DNA of 64,000 nucleotides from Tenrec ecaudatus (GCF_050624435.1 NC_134535.1:129012731-129076730), one strand, 5' to 3'; counted from the stretch's first letter, positions 22,623-34,370 are shown. The notes: generated from the sequence alone by a model not told the origin. A program made the numbers and translations.

Positions 22623-22669
<47 letters not shown>
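22622..22669. repeat. Compound (CT)n(CA)n microsatellite
   Basis: About ten CT units pass directly into about twelve CA units. It is polypyrimidine followed by alternating sequence. Confidence 0.95.
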
Positions 22670-22672
<3 letters not shown>

Positions 22673-22721
22673 TAGACACATGTACACATAACAATGCTGC
22701 CTCAAGGTCAAAGACTATTTC

Positions 22722-24400
22722 TTTTTTTTAACATTTTATTAGGGACTCATACAACTCTTATCACAGTCCATACATACATCAATTGTGTAAAGCACATACT
22801 GTACATTCTTTACCCTCATCATTCTCAAAGCATTTATTCTCCACTTAAGCCCTTTGCATCAGGTCCTCTTTTTCCCCTCCCTCCACACTCCCCCCTCCCT
22901 CATGAGCCCTTGATAATTTATAGATTATTATTTTGTCATATCTTGCCCTGTCCGACGTCTCCCTTCACCCACTTTTCTGTTGTCCGTCCCCCAGGGAGGA
23001 GGTCACATGTAGATCCTTGTAATCAGTTCCCTCTTTACAACTCACTCTCCCTCTACCCTCCCGGTATCGCCCCTCACACCCCTGGTCCTGAAGGCATCAT
23101 CCGCCCTGTATTCCCTGTGCCTCCAGCTCCTATCTGCACCAGTGTACATCCTCTGCTCTATCCAGATTTGCAAGGTAGAATTTGGATCATGATAGTTGGG
23201 GGGGGGGGAAGCATTTAGGAATGGGAGGAAAGCTGTATTTTAATCAGGGCTACATCACACCATGACTGACTCATGTCCTCCCCAGACCCCTCTGCAAGGG
23301 TATCTCCTGTGGCCAACAAATGGGCTTTGGGTCTCCACTCTGCACTTCCCCCTTCATTCACTATGGTACGATTTTTTTTCCCCTGATGATGCCTTATACC
23401 TGATCCCTTCGACAGCTCATGATTGCACAGGCTGGTGTGCTTCTTCCATGTGGGCTTTGCTGTTTCTAAGCTAGATGGCTACTTGTTTACCTTCAAGTCT
23501 TTAAGACCCCTGATGCTATTTCTTTCGATAGCCGGGCAAAATCAGCTTTCTTAGCCACATTTGCTTATGAACCCGTTTGTCTTCAGCGATCCTATCATGA
23601 AGGTGTACACACAATGATATGATTTTTTGTTCTTTGATGCCTGATAACTGATCCCTTCGGAACCACGTGATCACACAGGCTGGTGTGTTCTTCCATGTGG
23701 TTTTTGTTGCTTCTGAGCTAGATGGCCACTTGTTTATCTTCAAGCCTTTAAGACCCCAGATGCTACATCTTTTGATAGCCGGGCACAATCAGCTTTCTTT
23801 ACCATATTTGCTTGTTCACTCGCTTTTTCTTCAGCGGTTGTGTCGGGAGGGTGAGCATCATAGAATGCCAATTTAATAGAAGAAAGTATCATGCATTGAG
23901 GGAGTGCTTGAGTAGAAGCCCAATGTCCTTCCGTCACCTTAATACTAAACCTATAAATATAGGCATATAGATCTAGTTCCCCATCCTCATACATATATTT
24001 GTATAGGTACATGTCTTTGTCTAGACCTCTATAAATGCACTTTGCCTCCTAGCTCTTTCCTCTATTTCTCTTAACTTTCCTCCTGTCCCACTATCATGCT
24101 CCGTCCCCACCTAGGTTACAGCTATAGCTCTTCATTACCGTACCCTTGATCATTCCCTACCAGGCCTGCTACCCCCACCTCACCACCAATTTGGATCACT
24201 TGTTCTTCCCTTGTCCCTGGGTTTGTTAACACCACTTCCTTACCCCCACCTCCCCCTATCCCATGTCCCCCAGGAACTGTCAGTTTTCCTCCAGATAATT
24301 CGCCCAGCCTATCTTATTTAGACAGACGTGTGGAGATAATAACATGCACAAAAACAAGACAGAGCAAAATCAAGCAACAGTATACAACAAAATAACAACA
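22722..24400 (-). mobile_element. L1 3' UTR, antisense, with duplicated module; 3' partner of the ALDOA chimera
   Basis: It starts with a T-run and aacattttattagggactca, the L1 3' terminus, and extends about 1.7 kb into the 3' UTR, ending at tgcacaaaaacaagacagag and caacaaaataacaaca. A ~250-bp segment is present twice in tandem (about 23363-23613 and 23614-23860). The copy at 15.6-16.9 kb has it once. At 24400 the L1 stops without spacer and aldolase A coding sequence begins in the same orientation. Confidence 0.9.
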
Positions 24401-25154
24401 TGGCCGGGGGTGACCATACTGGGCTTCAGCAAGGTGCCTTCCAGGTGGCCACTCAGGGCCTTCTGGACGGCAGTCACCACCTTCTCAGTGACATACTGGC
24501 AGTACTTCAGGTCATGGTCACCGTCGGGGAGGATCTCGGCTCCACAATGGGCACAATGCCATTCTGCTGGCAGATGCTGGCATAACGGGACAGCAAATTG
24601 GCATTTTCCATGATGGCGAGAGCTGAAGGGGTATGTTTGCCAATCTTCAGCACATAGCACCACTTGGCAAAATCAGCGCCATCTTTCCTGTACTGGGCAC
24701 AGCACTCAGACAGCCCATCCAGCCCTTGGGTGGTGGTCTCGCCATTCGTTCCTGCCAGGGGTACCACACCCTTGTCGACCTTGATGCCGCCCTTGGATTT
24801 GATAACTTTGGGGAAGGGGCACCCGTTGTCCGCCTTCTGGTAGAGTCTCGTGGAAGAGGAGGACGCCCCAATGCAGGGGTTCACCCAGTCATCAGCGGTC
24901 AGCAGCAGCTGGTGGTAGAAGCAGCGATTCTCCTCGGTGTTCTCGGTCTCAATGAACTGCAGCCGCTTGGCAATACTTCCGGTAGACTCATCTGCAGCCA
25001 GGATGCCCTTGCCCGGTGGCACAATGCGATGGGCAATGTCCGACAGCAGCTCCTTCTGCTCTGGGGTGAGTGCTGGGTATGGGTAGGGCATGGTATCAAG
25101 TTCCTTCCTGGAGGCTGAAGGAGCAGCAGCCGGTGGAATCAGCAGAGAGCGAGT
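24401..25154 (-). pseudogene. ALDOA: Aldolase A processed pseudogene, 3'-truncated
   Basis: Minus-strand translation from the ATG at 25091-25089 gives [20 protein letters not shown], then [18 protein letters not shown], then [14 protein letters not shown]. This is the N-terminal two-thirds of fructose-bisphosphate aldolase A, the glycolytic enzyme that splits fructose-1,6-bisphosphate. It is intronless, so it derives from mRNA. Damage: small compensating indels near 24850-24870, a 9-nt loss after KSKGG, and a 1-nt deletion near 24540 that shifts frame just after the IVEP motif. The downstream frame still reads [11 protein letters not shown], including the Schiff-base lysine region. Sequence ends there at the L1 junction, about 230 codons against the usual 364. 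About 60 bp of 5' UTR is retained. Not functional. Confidence 0.93.
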
Positions 25155-25207
25155 GACACCCTTCCCTCTTAATAGTCTCAAGTTGACACCAGATTATGTA
25201 ACTACCA
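25155..25207 (-). mobile_element. Short 5' fragment of the TGTGG..CACA LTR family
   Basis: On the minus strand it reads tggtagttacataatctggt, then gtcaacttgagactattaag, matching the first ~50 bp of the LTRs at 14125 and 14626. It touches the 5' UTR end of the aldolase pseudogene. The rest of the LTR is not found on the far side of the L1. Confidence 0.75.
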
Positions 25208-25959
25208 GAGGCGCATATTCACATATCATACAAGTTATTAGTTCTGTCATAGTGTGAGGAGTCATACAACCATCACCATACTCAATTTCAGAAAAGTTTC
25301 TTCCTTTTAGGACTCATTGCTTTAGCTCACCATTTTCCCCCAACCACCCCTAACATGCCACTAGGTAATTATGAATCCAGATGTTGTCCCTATAGATTCA
25401 CCCATCTTGAATTTCATACGCATAAAGGCATACAAAACACACAAAAAAACCAATGAAAAAAATAGGTAAAATCTCAATAGGAAAGAAAGCAGAAATTTTA
25501 TCTCCCTTTTGAGGTATTTTAAAGCTATTTCAATTTTTTAAAAAGTAAAGGGAAAATACACATGCATTATGCCTCTGCTGAATCCCCTCCTACTATGGAC
25601 CAGAGACATGAATGTCCTTGATAACATGCAGAATGCATTGGAAAGTGGATTGTTACAGGCAGGTAGGCTAAAATGTAGCACTCTCATTTGATCTCATGGT
25701 CTATTAAAATTTGTTCTAGTTTTCTGCTTTCTTTTCAATTCAGGTTTTTATTTTTTTCTTTGTTATTGTTGTTAGTTTATTTTTAATGTTTTTCTGCATA
25801 TAAACTCCAGGATAGGTAAACCCATAGACAGTAACTGAATGAATGGTTCCTTGGGGGGGGGGGGTGGCAGGGGAGGTTAGGAGAAATGGGAGCTAATAAC
25901 AATGAGCACAAGAACGAAGAAAATGTCCTACAACTGATTGTCATGAGGATTATGTAACG
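25208..25959. other. Old L1 3'-type sequence, then unassigned DNA
   Basis: The stretch 25210-25430 (attcacatatcataca, caaccatcaccat, ataggattcacccat-like blocks) resembles the antisense of an ancient L1M 3' end. A related piece lies at 61980-62080. After that the DNA is T-rich and unassigned. A 12-base G run sits at 25853-25864. Confidence 0.45.
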
Positions 25960-27751
25960 CTTCCTGGTGTGACTGAACTATTGAATTGTATGAAGCATGA
26001 ATTATATGCTAATCAGCTGTTGAGAAAAAAGAGTGCAAAATTTTTTGAAAACTGAAATAACTTTAAAATGGGTCATAAGAGCATTCAAATGCCAAGGTGT
26101 GTTAGGTTTTAAACTAACTACCTCTACCATCACCAGTTGTACAATGCTCTCTAGCTAATAGGAAGGCTATTCAAATGCATGTTAGTCTTGTGACTATTGG
26201 GGATTTAACCAAGGCTTAATCCAAACGAAGACCCTGCTATTGTATTTGGGGCTTCCACTGTCAAACACAGGCTTCTGGAAAGTGGGGTTCAGAATTTAAG
26301 CTCTGATACTGTTCCCGCCTTCAAATTTGGATGTATTTATACTCCTTGGATCACACAGGATGGTGTACTTCTTCCATGTGGACTTAGGGGACACCTCACT
26401 TAAATGGCTGCTTGTTTGGTGACAGGCCTTTAAGACCCCAGATGCTATTCTTTCTGATAACCTGGCACCATCTAATTTCTTCACCACACTTCGCTAAAGC
26501 ACCCATATCTTCAGTGATCTCTTCATGAGGGTGAGGATTGTGTAGAGCTATGCAATAAGATCTAACTGCTCTTAGATTACGGCTACACTTGAAGTGCAAG
26601 CTCCAAACCAATTCATATCTCCACAGTATCCTTGTATGATTCACTTAAGAGACACCATTATCATTTAATGATAAAAACATTATAAATCATTGATCGTGTC
26701 ATTAATTTAGCCAACAGTGCAGAATGTAAAACACCGTTGAGAAAAGGAAATTATACCTGTGTGGGCCAGCTTTTCAGACTGCAATAGATGGTACAGATTA
26801 AAACCTTCAGTGATTGGGCACTATTTCCATGAACAATGAGGTTTGCTAAAATAACACTCATTTACAAATGCATGTCATAAAAGAGCAGAGACCATTCAAA
26901 TAGTGCATATAGCTCATCCCAGACCACCAAGCACTGAGCCACCTCAAGATAAGAAATTTGAGCCAAGTCCAGTCATGACCATCCCTTCCATTACCTCGGG
27001 ATATTGGTGATCTGCTTCTCACATTAGGCCCAAGGGAGTGTGTCAGCCCCTTAAATCTGCTACAGGGGCTGTTACGGTAAAGCCTGGTTTGTTTTTCACG
27101 GGGTTTCCACATCGATCCTCTGGTGTGGCCCAGGGAGGTTGTTGTGCTCCCTGAAAGGACAGACCTTAAGTCCCAGGAGGTGGTCTGGCCCACCAAGAGC
27201 TGGATAGAAACTAGCTCAGAGTACCGGGCATATTCTCCCCTTGCATTCTATGAAAGTATTGTTAAACCTTTTTTCTCCACTCAGTTTACCCCCCAACTGA
27301 AGTGCAATCAATTTCTCTGAGACATGCATCCCCCTCCCCCCATTTGGACTTGAATGTCCAGTAAGGTGTGTTTATCACCTCGACAGGAGTGTCTATTGAT
27401 TTGAAGTGACTGTGGAGCAGCAACCGAATGGTCGTCCCTCTCTGCCCCATCTTGAGAAACTGACTCCAGCTGAGGCGAGGCCTCCTCTGTTGAAGTGGTT
27501 TCTGGGGTGTTCAAAACCAGAGGGCGATCTATAGTTCGTGGGCTCCCTCCCTTCTGGCTTGGGAGACCAGGTTAGATGATTATATGGCCCAAGAACAGGA
27601 GCCTGCCTTCCTGTTGTTTATCCTTACAGTAGTGGACACATGCGATATTTGTCCTTTTTGACTGACTAGCTTCACTCAGCATAATGGTTTCTAGGTCCAT
27701 CTATGTCATGTGATGTCTTATGGTTTCATCACTGGATTTTAGGAATGCATA

Positions 27752-27800
27752 GTACGTACGTACCATTGTGTGTACGTACCATTGTGTGTATGTACCAGAG
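27752..27800. repeat. Local tandem expansion inside L1
   Basis: The unit GTACGTACCATTGTGT occurs twice in tandem, followed by a partial third copy, where other L1 copies have one ccattgtgtgtatgtacca. This looks like replication slippage within the LINE. Confidence 0.8.
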
Positions 27801-28256
27801 TTTCCTGGTCTAGTCTTCTGATGAACATTGGGCTTGTTTCCAGCTCCTTGCTACTGTGAACTGTGCCACAATGAACATCAGAGAGTATGCATCTGTTAGT
27901 GTTCGGTCTCTTATTTCTTTGCAGTATACGCCAGGAAAAGGTATTGCTAGGCCCTGCGGTATTTCTGTCCCCAGTTGTTTTAGGTAGCACCCAGTCACTT
28001 CTCATCCTTGTTTTGATTTGCATTTCCCAAATTGCTAGTGACCATACCATGTGTTTGTTAGCCATCTCACTGTTGTCCTTTGTAAATCACCTATTCAGGT
28101 CCTTTGTCCACCTTTTAATTGGATGGTTTGTTTTTATTTCTTATTGAGATGTTTCAGAAGTCTATAGATTTTAGTAATTAGTCCCATGTCCATTGTGTCA
28201 TTGCTAAAGTTTTTTCCTAGTTCATGGGCTCTTGTTTTACACTTGGTTGTTTGTTT

Positions 28257-28363
28257 AATCATTTTATTGGGGGTTCCTACAACTCTTATCACAATCCGTC
28301 TATCGATCCATTGTGTCAAGCACATTTGTACATTTGTTACCATCATCATTCTCAAAACATTTT
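28257..28363 (-). mobile_element. Nested L1 3' end (about 107 bp)
   Basis: The terminus aatcattttattgggggttc begins abruptly inside older L1 ORF2 DNA and stops at ctcaaaacatttta. The host L1 resumes at tgcttttgatgtacag. It is an extreme 5' truncation. The target duplication is short or blurred. Confidence 0.8.
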
Positions 28364-29312
28364 ATGCTTTTGATGTACAGTGTTTTATTTTTAATAGATC
28401 TCAGCCATCTATTTTCTCTCCCACTGTGGGTGCTTCCTTGATGATATTTGGTAGTCTGTCCCAATTTTCTCATTGATGACCCTTGTAGCTAGCTCCCTAT
28501 TCCATCTTTTTTGTTTCATCTTTGTGCAGATGGAGATTTTTTTCCAGCATCAGTTGTTGAAGCGGGTTTCCCTTTCCCGTTTAGCGTATTATGATCTTTT
28601 GTTCAAAATCAGTTGCCTATAAGAGGATGCTTTTATTTGTGGGTTTTATATTCTGTTCCATTGGCCTATGTATCTACCATTGTACCGCAACCAGGCTGTT
28701 TTGGATACTCTGGGTGTGGAGTAGGTTTGGGGGCTGGGTAGTGTAAGACCTCTGACTTTGGTCTTCTCTTGAAGACGTTCTTTACATATCCTGGAAGTCT
28801 TCTCTCTCCATATGAAGTTGGAATGTGGATTGGAATTGCATTGTATTTATAGATTGCCTTGAGCGGTATGGACATTTCCACAATATTAAGTCTTCCTATC
28901 CTGGAACAAGGAATGTTCTCCCATTTGTGCAGGTCTCTTTTGCTTTCTGTGATCATGTTCTGTAGTTTTCTGTGTGCAGATCTTTTGTTTCTTTGGTTAA
29001 ATTTCTTCCAAGTATTTCATCTTTTGTGGGACTACTGTAAGTGATATTGTTTTCTTAATATCTTTTTCAGAGCTCTCTTAGCTGACATATAGGAATCAAG
29101 TTGATTTCTGCTTGTTCATCGTGTGCCCTGCTACTTTGTCAAATCCTTCAATTGTTTCCAATGGACCCTTTGTGACAGCCTTGGGATTCTCTGTACAATC
29201 ATATGGTCTGCGAATAGCGAGAATTTCACTTCTTTGCCCTTTGGTACACCCTTGATTTCTTTCTGATGTCTAATGGTTCTAGTTAAGACTTCCAACACAT
29301 TTCATAAGACTC

Positions 29313-31195
29313 ACACACCATTTCTTATCTACCCCCAGAATCATATTTCTTTGCCCAAACTCTTGCAACACAAATAGCTTAGTCTGTGCACTGAGTACTA
29401 GGGAGTCAGTATTTCCTGGCTGGATTGATACATCTCCCTTGGCCACTTGGAAAACAGAGAAAGGAAAGCTTCTCTGGGTTTCCCTGGATAGCTCTCCCCA
29501 GCTGTACTGCCAAGAAGTTGCTATAGCCTCTTTCTGTGTGAAGGAGGGTCAAGGCAGGGGGGGGGGGGTGGGTGGAAGTTGGTGACACTACAGCCCCAGA
29601 GCTATAAAGATGGGCAGTGGGTCAATCTCACTCTTGTCAGGACCCAGTGCCTGGTGTTCTCAAGGAAAAGCAGCTACATTTCCTTTGACGCAGCTACCAA
29701 TTAGAAAGAGCAGCAGAGCGCTACATCATTGCTTTGAAAGGGAAGCCATGGATTTTAGCATTTGTTATACATGGATGTTTTTATTCTCTTTTAAGAGAGG
29801 AAATAAAATATAACCCCGCGGCTCTAATTACCTGTGAAGTAGCATGGAATGACACACCAGGGAGAAGACATTTTGCGACTCATTGATCCACATTAAGAGC
29901 CCCTTTGCCAGTTGATACAGCATCTTGTCCGTGGCAGGGAGGCAGAACAGCATCTTCTCTCCCGATCAAATCAGTAAGTGATTTGTTCTGGAAAGAGTCC
30001 TCTGGCCCCGCCCCCTGCCTTGTTGCTTTTCCAGGTTTTCCCCGCAATGTTCTTTTTCAGATCTCCCGCCAGAATAATTGAGGCTCAAATCGCTCCGGAG
30101 AAACCTTATTTAAGTGACGCATCGTTGGCCCTAGTAGAGAGCTGGTTTGTTCCCTGTTGAAATAATACAGCCTCTGCCTTTTTTTTTTATTCACACATTT
30201 CTCTCCTTCACTTCTCCTCTTCTTCCTCCAGTCCCTGCCAATTATGAGAGTACAAATGAGACGGTTCTCCTCCAAAGCTCCACATCATCCCCAGGGGCTG
30301 CTGGTCTCACCTCACCAGCTGGAGAATTGCTGATGCTGGGAAACAAAGAGGGAAGGAGACCCCAGAGGTACAGTTTTCAAAAAGCAGTGTAACAAACTCC
30401 TACTCACATCACTTATCAGAGGCAATACCACGCCATGGTGCAGAGTCTTGTTGCCAAAGGATGGTGATGGACCAGGGAGTCAAGGCATTCCTGGGGACCT
30501 GGTGGGAAATGCAGCCTCAAGCTTCACCTCAGGCTTCCTGAACAGGAATCTGTACTGTAGAAAAATCCCCAGGTAATTCCTGTGCATAGTCATTGGAGAA
30601 GCACTGGTCTGGTGGCTGTGCTTTTAAATCAAACAGCGGGAATTTGCATCCTGGAGTCCTTCAGCTTGGGTGGGTTCCTCAACCTCAAAGTAGCACTGTT
30701 CACTGCATGTCCTGTTTAGCACAGGTGAGGAGGTAAATGAGAACACGCATGTACAGGGCTTAGGGTTTTTTTTTCCCCAGGTGCAAGACACCATGCTAAG
30801 TGAAGTTATTTCTGATGCCTACATCACTCTCAGGTAGGAAAACCTGTACCGAGTGGATTTCTCCTCAAGGCGACAAGATTTATTGGCCAGTCGTGGGACT
30901 GAAGACAACAAACACTACCAGAATATTCCTCCCCGTTTTAGGAAAACACAAGTTGGGTGTAGGAAAACAAAATCAAACAAGGCCTGACACAGATAGTTGG
31001 ATGAAAGGAAGCAAGTTGCAAAACACTGTCACAGAATGGTAGTTCAGTAGAAAAATGGGACAATGTATATTCACTTGGCTTTTTAAAAAAATCTTGAAGA
31101 ACAATGAAGGGACTTCAAACAATGGTCTGGGGAGACACTTCAGAGAGGCTATATTAAATATGCAAGTAAAACAAAATCTAGAAAGACTCTTTATA
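29313..31195. other. Unassigned, low-repeat DNA
   Basis: There is little recognisable repeat over 1.9 kb. Features: a 12-base G run at 29557-29568 and a T run near 30179-30189. No frame longer than about 80 codons shows a domain. This is a candidate stretch for conserved non-coding sequence, but I cannot test conservation here. Confidence 0.45.
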
Positions 31196-32048
31196 AGAGG
31201 GGGTACCCCTCTCCCCCAAAAGTCTGATTGCACTGGGCAAAACGGAGCTTTCATAGAATGTATTTTTACTAGTAGGTGAGCCTCCAGCAACTCACTCAGG
31301 GCACCCAGTGACGTTGCCTGGGAAGGTCCTCTGTGGTCACAGTGAATTTTTTGTAAAAGAAGTTTCACTTTAACCTCATTTTTTGTCATGGCCAATTTAA
31401 GGGTGAAATTTTGTTCCTGCTAGGGAAAAATGCCACAGTAAAAGCTGTGATGTTGAACAGAGCTTACAAGGACAGCGATATGGGAAAAACTCAAGTGTAC
31501 GAGTGATATTCTTGCTTCAAAAATGTCCATTGATAACAGCCTCGTTCAACTCGTAGTGCATTTGCAGTCTGTTCTCCCAGGTCAGACTGTTAATCAAGCT
31601 TTCTATTTAGAGGTTCTGAAAAAGTTCCATAACAGTGTGACAAAAAGGCCTGATTTGTGGCACACCATGGCTGGTTTTGCCACCACGACAATACACCTGT
31701 TCCCACAGCCATCTCAGTTTTTAGCAAAAAACAGCATGCCTCTTTTGCCCCAAGCACCTGACTCACCTGACCTTGCACCATGGGACTTCCTTTTGTTTCC
31801 ATGCATGCAGAGGGACAGGAAAGGAAAAAGATTTGACCGTGTACAAGAGGTGAAGAGAGAAAACGAGGGGGGTGCTGTGTCAGCCATCCAAACAGATGAG
31901 CTTGAGAAGTATTTCTAAGAATGACAAATGCAATAAGTGTAATAGAGAGTACTTTGAAGGTGAAGGGGTTGTTTTGTTGGGGAAAAATTAAATACATAGC
32001 TTTGAAAATGAATTCTGGTGGGTTTTTTGGGGGGTAACCTCCTTGCAT
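31196..32048 (+). mobile_element. Mariner transposon, internally deleted, copy 1
   Basis: Terminal inverted repeats are visible: agagggggtacccctctccc at the left against the complement of ttttttggggggtaacctcc at the right, with a TA at 31194-31195. Transposase traces are HHDN (31681-31692, frame 1) and, in frame 2, SPDLAPWDFLLFP near 31760. The latter is the mariner D,D34D region, so a frameshift separates the motifs. The N-terminal helix-turn-helix part is deleted. Inactive. Confidence 0.88.
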
Positions 32049-33289
32049 GATAAATATGACACGGCAAGCAAAATAACCAACCGTAATAAATTTTATTTAT
32101 AAAGTTCTTCACTTCTAATGAGCAATAAGATCAAGCAGAAGTGGAGAAAAGAGGGAAGACACAATGGGAGTGAAGTAGAAAGAACTGAGTATCAGCTGTC
32201 CTCTGTCAGGCAACATCATTTGCCTTTTTCTCTCCCCCCACCCCCGTCTCTCGCTCAGTCCTTAACCCAGCAGTTCTATGAGACAGAATTTAGCACTTCC
32301 ATTTTGCAGACAGACAGGTGTGCTTCTTGATCAAAGCTAGAAAGCTCATGATAAAACCCACAGAAAGTGCGTGGTCAAAGTTGACATTTCTGAGAATTAC
32401 AGTAACCCAGCTGCAAAGCAGCAGATTCAGACTCACTCTCTTTGGAGTGAAGCCCAGAATCCTTAATTTGCCTCTTCAGGCCCTGACGCAAATGACGCCA
32501 ATCCACCATGTTCATCTCACCTGCCCCGACCAGCGACTTCACTAGGCTTGTTGTCCCCGAAGTGCCATGACTCATCACGTCTCCCTTCCCCAAGGCCCTC
32601 CTCCTGAACCAGCCCATTCCTCATAATATTTATCATCAATGTTACCTTGTGACAACTAGACCTGTGTATTGCTTACATTCACTACTTCTTAGGCAAGATG
32701 AAGAATAACAACATCGGTGAACTCTTTCTACATGGAATTACAACATTTTCAGCAACTGAGAGGAAAGCTTTTTGAATTTTGCTCTGTCTTTTGATAGAGG
32801 CAGTGCAAGAATTATTCTGCTCTTAATCAAAGTACTAGAAATAGAATTTAAGATTTGGTTGTTGGAAATCCAAAAGGTAACCACATCCTCCCTTGCAGGA
32901 AAAATTACTTTTAAGTGTAATCGATAGGGCTTGTTCTCACTCCGGCAATCAGCAAGCAAGGCCATCAAGATAAGCAATGGAGAATGAGGCCTCAGAACCA
33001 GCCCTCACTTATATAAAAAATGGAGCACGGAGCTTCCAGGAAGGATGGTCTGATGACCCCTGGAGATATCAATTGTTTCCTGCGAGCACTGCAAAGTCGG
33101 CTGTTTTTGTCACATCGCTTAAGGTGTGTAACTGGCTTGATTTTTCACTCGATTTTTGAAGCACTTTGGAGGTAGCAAACTCCACTGTTTTCCTGCCTCG
33201 TGCTTCAGAATAAACTCAGAGTTTCTCAACTCAACCTGACCTCAGTCTCTTCAGTTGAAACCCGGGGCCCTTGGTCACAGCAGCATTTC
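32049..33289. other. Unassigned intergenic DNA
   Basis: No gene is recognised. MIR-like wording (gagtatcagctgtcctctg, near 32190) is too weak to call. Confidence 0.4.
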
Positions 33290-33455
33290 CCTCTATTTAT
33301 TACTTGCTTCACCAAATGGTTACAGGTCAGCAGCTAGAAACCCCCCGCTGCTCCTTGGGAGAAGGATGTGGGGTTGGCCTCCCGTGAATGGTTACAGTCT
33401 CAGAAAGTCACAGGGGTGGTTCCACTCTGTCCAATAGGATTAACTGTAAAGCCCT
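33290..33455 (+). repeat. AfroSINE, first of a tandem pair
   Basis: The body ccgctgctccttgggagaag, then gttacagtctcagaaag, then acaggggtggttccactctg is clear. The head is worn. It is followed at once by a second copy. Confidence 0.8.
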
Positions 33456-33600
33456 GTCCTGAAATGATCATTGGGAGAAACATGAGGTTTGCCTGCTCCC
33501 ATCAGGATGTATAAGCTTGGAAAACCTATGGAGCAGTTCTACCCTGTCTTATAGGGGGGCTGTGAGTCAGCATTGACTCCAGAGCAGACTCAATAAATAT
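33456..33600 (+). repeat. AfroSINE, second of a tandem pair, head missing
   Basis: It starts inside the body (ttgggagaaacatgaggttt) and has a good tail (ctgtcttatagggggg, gctgtgagtcagcattgact). Dimer-like arrangement with the preceding copy. Confidence 0.8.
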
Positions 33601-33899
33601 TTTAAACGGGAAAAAAACACCTTGATAAAATACATCACCAGCAACAGAAACAACAGTGCATGTTTGTAGCAGGTACAGATGCAGTCAGGTGCTTGAAGGT
33701 CATTATAATCGGGTAACAATGACAGCTCTGACAGGAGCGCACTGGAAGGCTCACAGAGTACAGCAGCATAGCACGTCAGCCTTGCCGGCAGGTTAATGTA
33801 TGTGAACTGGGCTTACAAAAGTGTTTGTGTTGTTACAACCAACTAAACATGCGTTTTTATAAAAATGATCAATTCTTGCTGAAGCACAGCACAATTACT
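33601..33899. other. Unassigned
   Basis: A short spacer between the AfroSINE pair and the next L1. I see nothing in it. Confidence 0.4.
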
Positions 33900-34329
33900 T
33901 TGTGGGCCTTCGTTTTGCTCTCACCTCCCACCCCACCCCTCACCCCGACCCCAATAGCTTCAATAGCAGTCTACACATCCTATATCCCTTTAGTGGCACC
34001 ATTGTCCATAACTACATTCCAGGCAGGACAAACAATCCCGGGGAGAAAACAATTGTACCAGCAGTTCCGGGGGACATAGGAGAGGAGGAGGCAGGGAGGT
34101 GGGGTGGGGAGCCAATGAACTCAGGGATAAGGGAACAATAAGAGATCTAAAATTGATAGTAAGGAGGGCCTATAATGCCTGGTGGGGTTTAATCAAGTGT
34201 AATGTATCTGAGAGGAATTACTGAGAGCTGAGTGGAGGGTGAGCATGAGAGTGGGATAGGAGGAAGGTAAAGGAAATATAGACATGTATATATGTAAATA
34301 TACTAATTTATACTGAAAGGGATAGAGAC

Positions 34330-34370
<41 letters not shown>

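Larger units (their letters stand above)
25960..29312 (-). mobile_element. Long antisense L1 (3' UTR into ORF2)
   Basis: From left to right the plus strand shows a diverged 3' UTR (aagaccccagatgctattct near 26431), the ttcactcagcataatggttt block near 27671, ttgtgaactgtgccacaatg near 27854, and ORF2 C-terminal and RT DNA such as ccattggcctatgtatctac near 28659 and ctgctactttgtcaaatcct near 29129. The element is older than the 22.7-kb L1 and full of stops. It carries a nested L1 tail at 28257-28363. The left boundary is approximate. Confidence 0.8.

Noticed and set aside
22694-23218. 174-codon plus-strand frame
   Set aside because: It is the antisense of L1 3' UTR; the same proline/serine-rich pattern appears at 1791-2152, 15685-16066 and 21715-22149 in other L1 copies.
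24633-25118. 161-codon plus-strand frame
   Set aside because: Antisense shadow of the aldolase A pseudogene.
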